DNA from: Dermatemys mawii
Taxonomy: Eukaryota > Chordata > Testudines > Dermatemydidae
Direction of reading: 5' to 3'
Assembly (NCBI GenBank): GCA_007922305.1
Contig: ML677385.1
Location: forward strand, 8,272,336 to 8,336,335
DNA: 64,000 nt
This document shows positions 60,117 to 64,000 of this stretch, in pieces (within the stretch, counting starts at the first letter, position 1; each line of letters begins with the position of its first letter). The notes under the pieces were generated by a model, which worked only from the letters and a program-made list of their open reading frames with translations, ran no database searches and had not been told where the DNA came from. The translations under genes were made by a program, and so were the position numbers.

Positions 60117-61180
60117 TGTGACACATACCAGGGCACAATCCAGACTAGTGGGAGGCTGTGTCACTCCTACCCTGCAGCCATGGGTGCCTTACAATGCCCT
60201 ATAATAACTTCCACCTGGGCTGTTCACAAAGAACCTACCAGCATGCAAGCCACACCTTGAGTGTTTGTGTGTAACTGCAGCCTGCCAGCTATACCCTGCC
60301 TCTCACCAGCCTTGTTTATTTTGCAGGGGGACTCTAACACACCCCCAACCCCAGATCTTCCACCCGAAATGGATTCCCTGTAACTGCCCAGCCAGTCTGT
60401 ACGAATATATTATTCCCTTAAAGGAAAAATGGACTTACGCACCATCTTATTACCTTAAATAATTACCCAGACACTTCAATTTAAACACATCAGATTAAAT
60501 AAAACAACCAAACAAGGTGGTTTTTTTTAAACTACAAAGAGATAGATTCCTAAATTAGTATTAGTAATGAGTCATAAAAGTGGTTACAGAATTATAAAAA
60601 TAAAATGCTTATTAGAATCTACTTAAACTATCTTAGTTGCAAAGCAAACTTTCTCACCATGCATTTCCAGCAAGGTTGCTGAAACTCTTCAGGTCAGGAC
60701 CTTGCCCCAGAATCCAACAACTGTTTCCTTTTGTTTTCTCAGGTGCAGAGAGAGAGAGAAAGAGAGAGAGGGTGTTGGGGTGGGTGTTTGTCCCTCCTTG
60801 TTTCAGTCCTCCTCTTGAAAAACATTTGCAGCTGAGATTTAGCATACAAAGAGTCTATATGGAAGACTCTTTTTACCTGTTTGACCTTCCTTTGTTTTCC
60901 CTCCCTGCTTAATGACTCTTTGCTGCTTAAATGCAAATTAAGGCAAGCATACAGTCCTTCCTTCCTTTAGGACAGACCTGACTGTGGGATTTGGAACATG
61001 TGTTAACATCATCATACATGGAAATCTTATAAATTCACATACAATGACCTCACACATGTGTTATCAGGACAATACAGACCAGCAAATTATGAGTTTTCAA
61101 ATACTTCACACAGCATACATTGCACAAAGAATATTACAATAGGTATGAAGGACATGAATGCAGGGGTGTATTCTGTCACA
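60117..61180 (-). mobile_element. Solo LTR-like element, reverse
   Basis: About 1.06 kb with TGTGACACATACC at the left and TTCTGTCACA at the right, i.e. TGTGACAG start on the minus strand. Contains a (GA)n tract at 60747-60770 and several AATAAA-like motifs. The pattern matches an LTR family I recognise from turtles. Target duplications were not detected, so exact borders are tentative. The 91-codon frame at 60637-60912 is incidental. Confidence 0.6.
60747..60770. repeat. (GA)n microsatellite
   Basis: GA units interrupted by a single AA, inside the LTR-like element. Confidence 0.9.
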
Positions 61181-61591
61181 GCAGATGCTTAAATGCTTTG
61201 TTTAACCAGGGCTTTAATTTCTCTTCCACATCTTATCTGATTCTGGGAGTTCTCAGCAATCAAGAAATTCTGAAAATAATCAGGTGTTTAGAAAATTATT
61301 AGTGGTGGTGATTCCCAAACTCTGACATGCAGATTCCAAACCTGCTGGACTAGGTCCTGTTATTTGCCTCAAGACTGAAGGGTGATCAAGGTTGCAATCT
61401 ATTATTTTATGGGGTGGGTGGTGGGGGGACATAAATGAGCTAGATGCCCTGCAGCCCCACAAAAAGCAGTACACAGTTTTTCTGAAAATCACTCCATAAG
61501 AGACTTGCTGAAGAGTACACCGCAAATCAGTCCAATAGAATCAGAAAATAGAACCAAGAAGTCCTAGATGAAGTCTTGATTTTCTATTCTT

Positions 61592-61780
61592 AGATTCTAA
61601 AGCCAGTGGAGACAACTGTAATCATGTAGTCTGACCTCCTGCATGATAGGCCTTATAACTTCCCCAAAGTAATTCCAGTTTTAACTATAGCACATATTTT
61701 AGAAAAAACATCCCATTTTGATTTTAAAATGCCCAGTGATGGAAAATCTACCATAACCTTTGGTAAATTGTTCCATAAAT
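61592..61780 (-). mobile_element. CR1-clade LINE 3' fragment
   Basis: TGTAGTCTGACCTCCTGCAT, then AGTGATGGAAAATCTACC and TTGTTCCATAA are the antisense view of a CR1/L3-like 3' end, diverged and truncated. Confidence 0.7.
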
Positions 61781-62389
61781 ACCCATCCTGGCTAACTTCC
61801 ATAGGTCTATGGTACAGCAACTGCACTGTGAGTCACCCATGCCCAGCATCAATACTAGGGAAAGTCAGCTCTGAGTTTTGGATATTTGGAATCCACTGAT
61901 GGAGACCCATCTGGCCTTGAATATGGCCAGCACTCCTGCAGAAACTTGAAAAAAGGGACAGTAAAACCTATGAAAAGATTGCTGACCTTCATTTAACTGG
62001 GCTTTGGCTAACCATGTTTGCACTGTACTTGTGAATGCCTCAGTAGAGGTGCTGCAAAAAAGTTTAAAAGCAATGAGTTAAAAGGGCTTTATTTATAGTG
62101 TCTTTCATGCAAAGTGTAATCTTGAAAAAGAAAAGCAACCACCTTTCACCTCAAATCCACTATAAAACAGTGATGCTCACCAGATCTGGAGGGACTAAAC
62201 CACTTGGGTGATTTTAGATGCTTTCTATTCTGGGAATCTTTAGAAGCCCACACAAAGTTCTATTTTCCATATAGTAGTGACTAATCAATTATATAATTTC
62301 CCTACTGTAAAAACATAAATATTACCAAGATGAGTGCAGAGGAATACAATTCCTTAAATAATAAAGAGGTGTAGCTGATTCTGGAAGGA
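61781..62389. other. Intergenic, no feature recognised
   Basis: AT-rich, no frame of note. Confidence 0.5.
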
Positions 62390-63675
62390 TAAACAGGGGG
62401 AAAAAAGGGAGGAAGGGTTACATTATATATCAAGAAGGTGTTCTGAAATACGGAAGGAGATGAGAGGCAGACCAGCTGAAAGAGTCTGGATAATGGTAAA
62501 AAGGGGAAAGGACAAGGTCAGTGTCATAGTAGGGATCTAATATAGACTATCAAATCAGGAGACAGATGTGGTAATTTTAGAACAAACAAGCAAAATATCC
62601 AAAATAGAAAACTTGGTGATAATGGGAGACGTTAGCTAGCTAGACATCAGTAGGAAAAGCAATATGGCAAAACACAAAATGTCCAGTAAGTTCTTGGAAG
62701 GTATTGGGAACAAATTCTTGTTTTAGAAGCTGGAAGAAGTAGCCCAGGGGACAGTCGTACACTGTAGTCTGATTACAACAGACAAATTGATTGAGACCTG
62801 AAAGTGGAAAGCAATTTGAGTGAAAGTGATAATAACATAATAGATTTCATTACTATACGGCAAGAAAGGAGTGAGAGCAGCAGAATAAGGATAACTGACT
62901 CCAAAAAGCAGACTTTAAGAAACTTAGAGAATTGGAAGGTAAGGTCCCATCAGGAAATTAAAAAAAAAGTTCAGGAGAGCTGGCCATTTCTCAGAGACAG
63001 TATTTAAGGAACAACAGCAATCTATCCTGCTGAGAAGGAAAAATAGAAAGAGTAGTAACAGACTAATATCACTCCATCAAAAGCTCTTTAATGACCCAAA
63101 AAATCAAAAAAGGAATTATACAAAAAGTGGAAACATGGATAAATTAGTTAGAGGGAACCCAAAAGAATAGCACGACCATGTAGGGACAAAATTAGAAAGG
63201 TTAAGGCATGAAGTGAGTTACACACTGAAAGGGACATAAAAAGCAATTAAAAAGTTACTATAAATATTTTAGGAGCAAGAAAACAAAAAAAGGAAAGTGT
63301 ATGTGCTCTGCTTAGTGGGGAAGGACAGCGAACAAGGGATGGCAGCAAGAAGGGTCAAGTGTTACTACCTATTTTGCTTCAGTCTTAACTTGGAAGGCTA
63401 ATTGTGACCAGATGCTTAATGCAATTAAAATGAACAACAATGGGGAAGGACCACAAGCCAGAATAGGATAAGAACAGGTTAAATAATGTTTAAATAAGTT
63501 AGATATATTCAAGTCCTGACAAAAGGGCCTGACAAAATTCACCCAACTATATTTAAAGAACTAGCTAAAGCAAGCTTGGGAACATTAGTGCTTATCTTTG
63601 AGAACTCATGCAGGACAGATGAGGTCTCAGAAGACTAGAGAATCTTTCAAAAAGGGAACAAAGAGGATCTGGGGA
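62390..63675 (+). mobile_element. Decayed CR1-clade LINE, ORF2 central part
   Basis: Fragments in order: an endonuclease region with VIMGD-like traces at about 62610 (ATAATGGGAGACGTTAG), SDNNIIDFITIRQERSES at about 62821 (the conserved 'SDH' block as SDN), a lysine-rich linker, then an RT-start trace FKKGNKEDLGN at about 63645. Many stops and short deletions. It runs directly into Harbinger transposase sequence at about 63680. Confidence 0.7.
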
Positions 63676-63679
63676 ATCA

Positions 63680-64000
63680 GATGTCATGAGCCACAGGAGT
63701 AAGGGGTAGGCTGGTTCTCCCAGGATCATTACTGGCATTTCAACATCTCCAATGGTAATCCTCTGGTCTAGAAAGAAAGTCCCCACTTGCAGCTTTCTGA
63801 ACAGGTCTTGATGTGTCATGCATCTTCCCTAACCAGCCCATGCTGATGTTGGTAAAACGTCTCCAGTGATCCACCAGTGGTTGCAATACCATAGAAAATT
63901 AGCTCTTTCTCAGGAAATGTGGTCTGGTGCCAAAACAGGGATATGCATGTCATCTGTCGTCCCCGTCAGTCTGGGAACCCCACTGTTGCAAAACCATCAG
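63680..64000 (-). pseudogene. PIF/Harbinger transposase (HARBI1-like) remnant, runs off window
   Basis: Minus-strand reading gives DLFRKLQVGTFFLDQRI, then GDVEMPVMILGEPAYPLLLW, which is the HARBI1-type DDE nuclease block with the 'GD.AYPL..WLM' signature (the acidic residue of GDxAYP appears as E). Upstream, in other frames, pieces such as ATTGGSLETF match the preceding 'D..GRF.D' strand. Frameshifts and stops are present. The sequence stops after LWLM where the CR1 begins, so the C-terminal part is missing. The N-terminal part lies beyond 64000. Confidence 0.8.

Noticed and set aside
41703..64000. A neighbouring gene downstream of CFAP47
   Set aside because: No exon with recognisable protein and splice sites was found; all coding-like signals trace to transposons apart from the doubtful frame at 43934-44254.

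Overview
This window is from a vertebrate nuclear genome and most likely from a turtle. The evidence is CR1-clade LINEs, a Penelope-like element, tRNA-derived SINEs, Gypsy/ERV-type solo LTRs, and many hAT and PIF/Harbinger non-autonomous DNA transposons. The combination and the particular repeat sequences are ones I recognise from turtle assemblies. No bacterial or viral operon, CRISPR array, rRNA gene or intact tRNA gene is present.

The only protein-coding gene I can support is the 3' end of CFAP47 (cilia and flagella associated protein 47) on the + strand. Four exons (9290-9461, 15021-15182, 23906-24074, 39932-40141) have consensus AG/GT borders and splice in one continuous frame, coding for about 237 C-terminal residues ending in a TAA stop. 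The 3' UTR runs from 40142 to a proximal poly(A) signal at 40190 and probably on to a stronger distal site at 41681. The rest of the gene lies upstream of the window. The introns (about 5.6, 8.7 and 15.9 kb) carry most of the repeats.

Layout. 1-9289: intron with a reverse CR1 copy (3940-5133), a SINE and a hAT MITE. 9290-41702: CFAP47 exons and introns, holding hAT elements with 8-bp target duplications, Harbinger-like MITEs with 3-bp duplications, two solo LTRs of one family in opposite orientation (29641-30466 and 36775-37553), a Penelope-like element with a GIY-YIG endonuclease and inverted terminal repeats (35053-36146), and a GC-rich 60-bp minisatellite inside a hAT MITE. 41703-64000: gene-free repeat-rich DNA with a foldback hAT element, several Harbinger-like elements (one carrying a decayed Myb/SANT-like gene), two decayed + strand CR1 stretches, a 400-N assembly gap (51317-51716), a perfect 33-bp inverted repeat (53088-53163), an LTR, and at the right edge a decayed PIF/Harbinger transposase abutting a CR1.

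I found no convincing new multi-gene system. The items most worth a second look are the perfect hairpin at 53088-53163, the foldback derivation of one hAT copy from the non-foldback form, the ~1 kb elements that embed head-to-head tRNA-like units, and an unidentified 106-codon minus-strand frame at 43934-44254.
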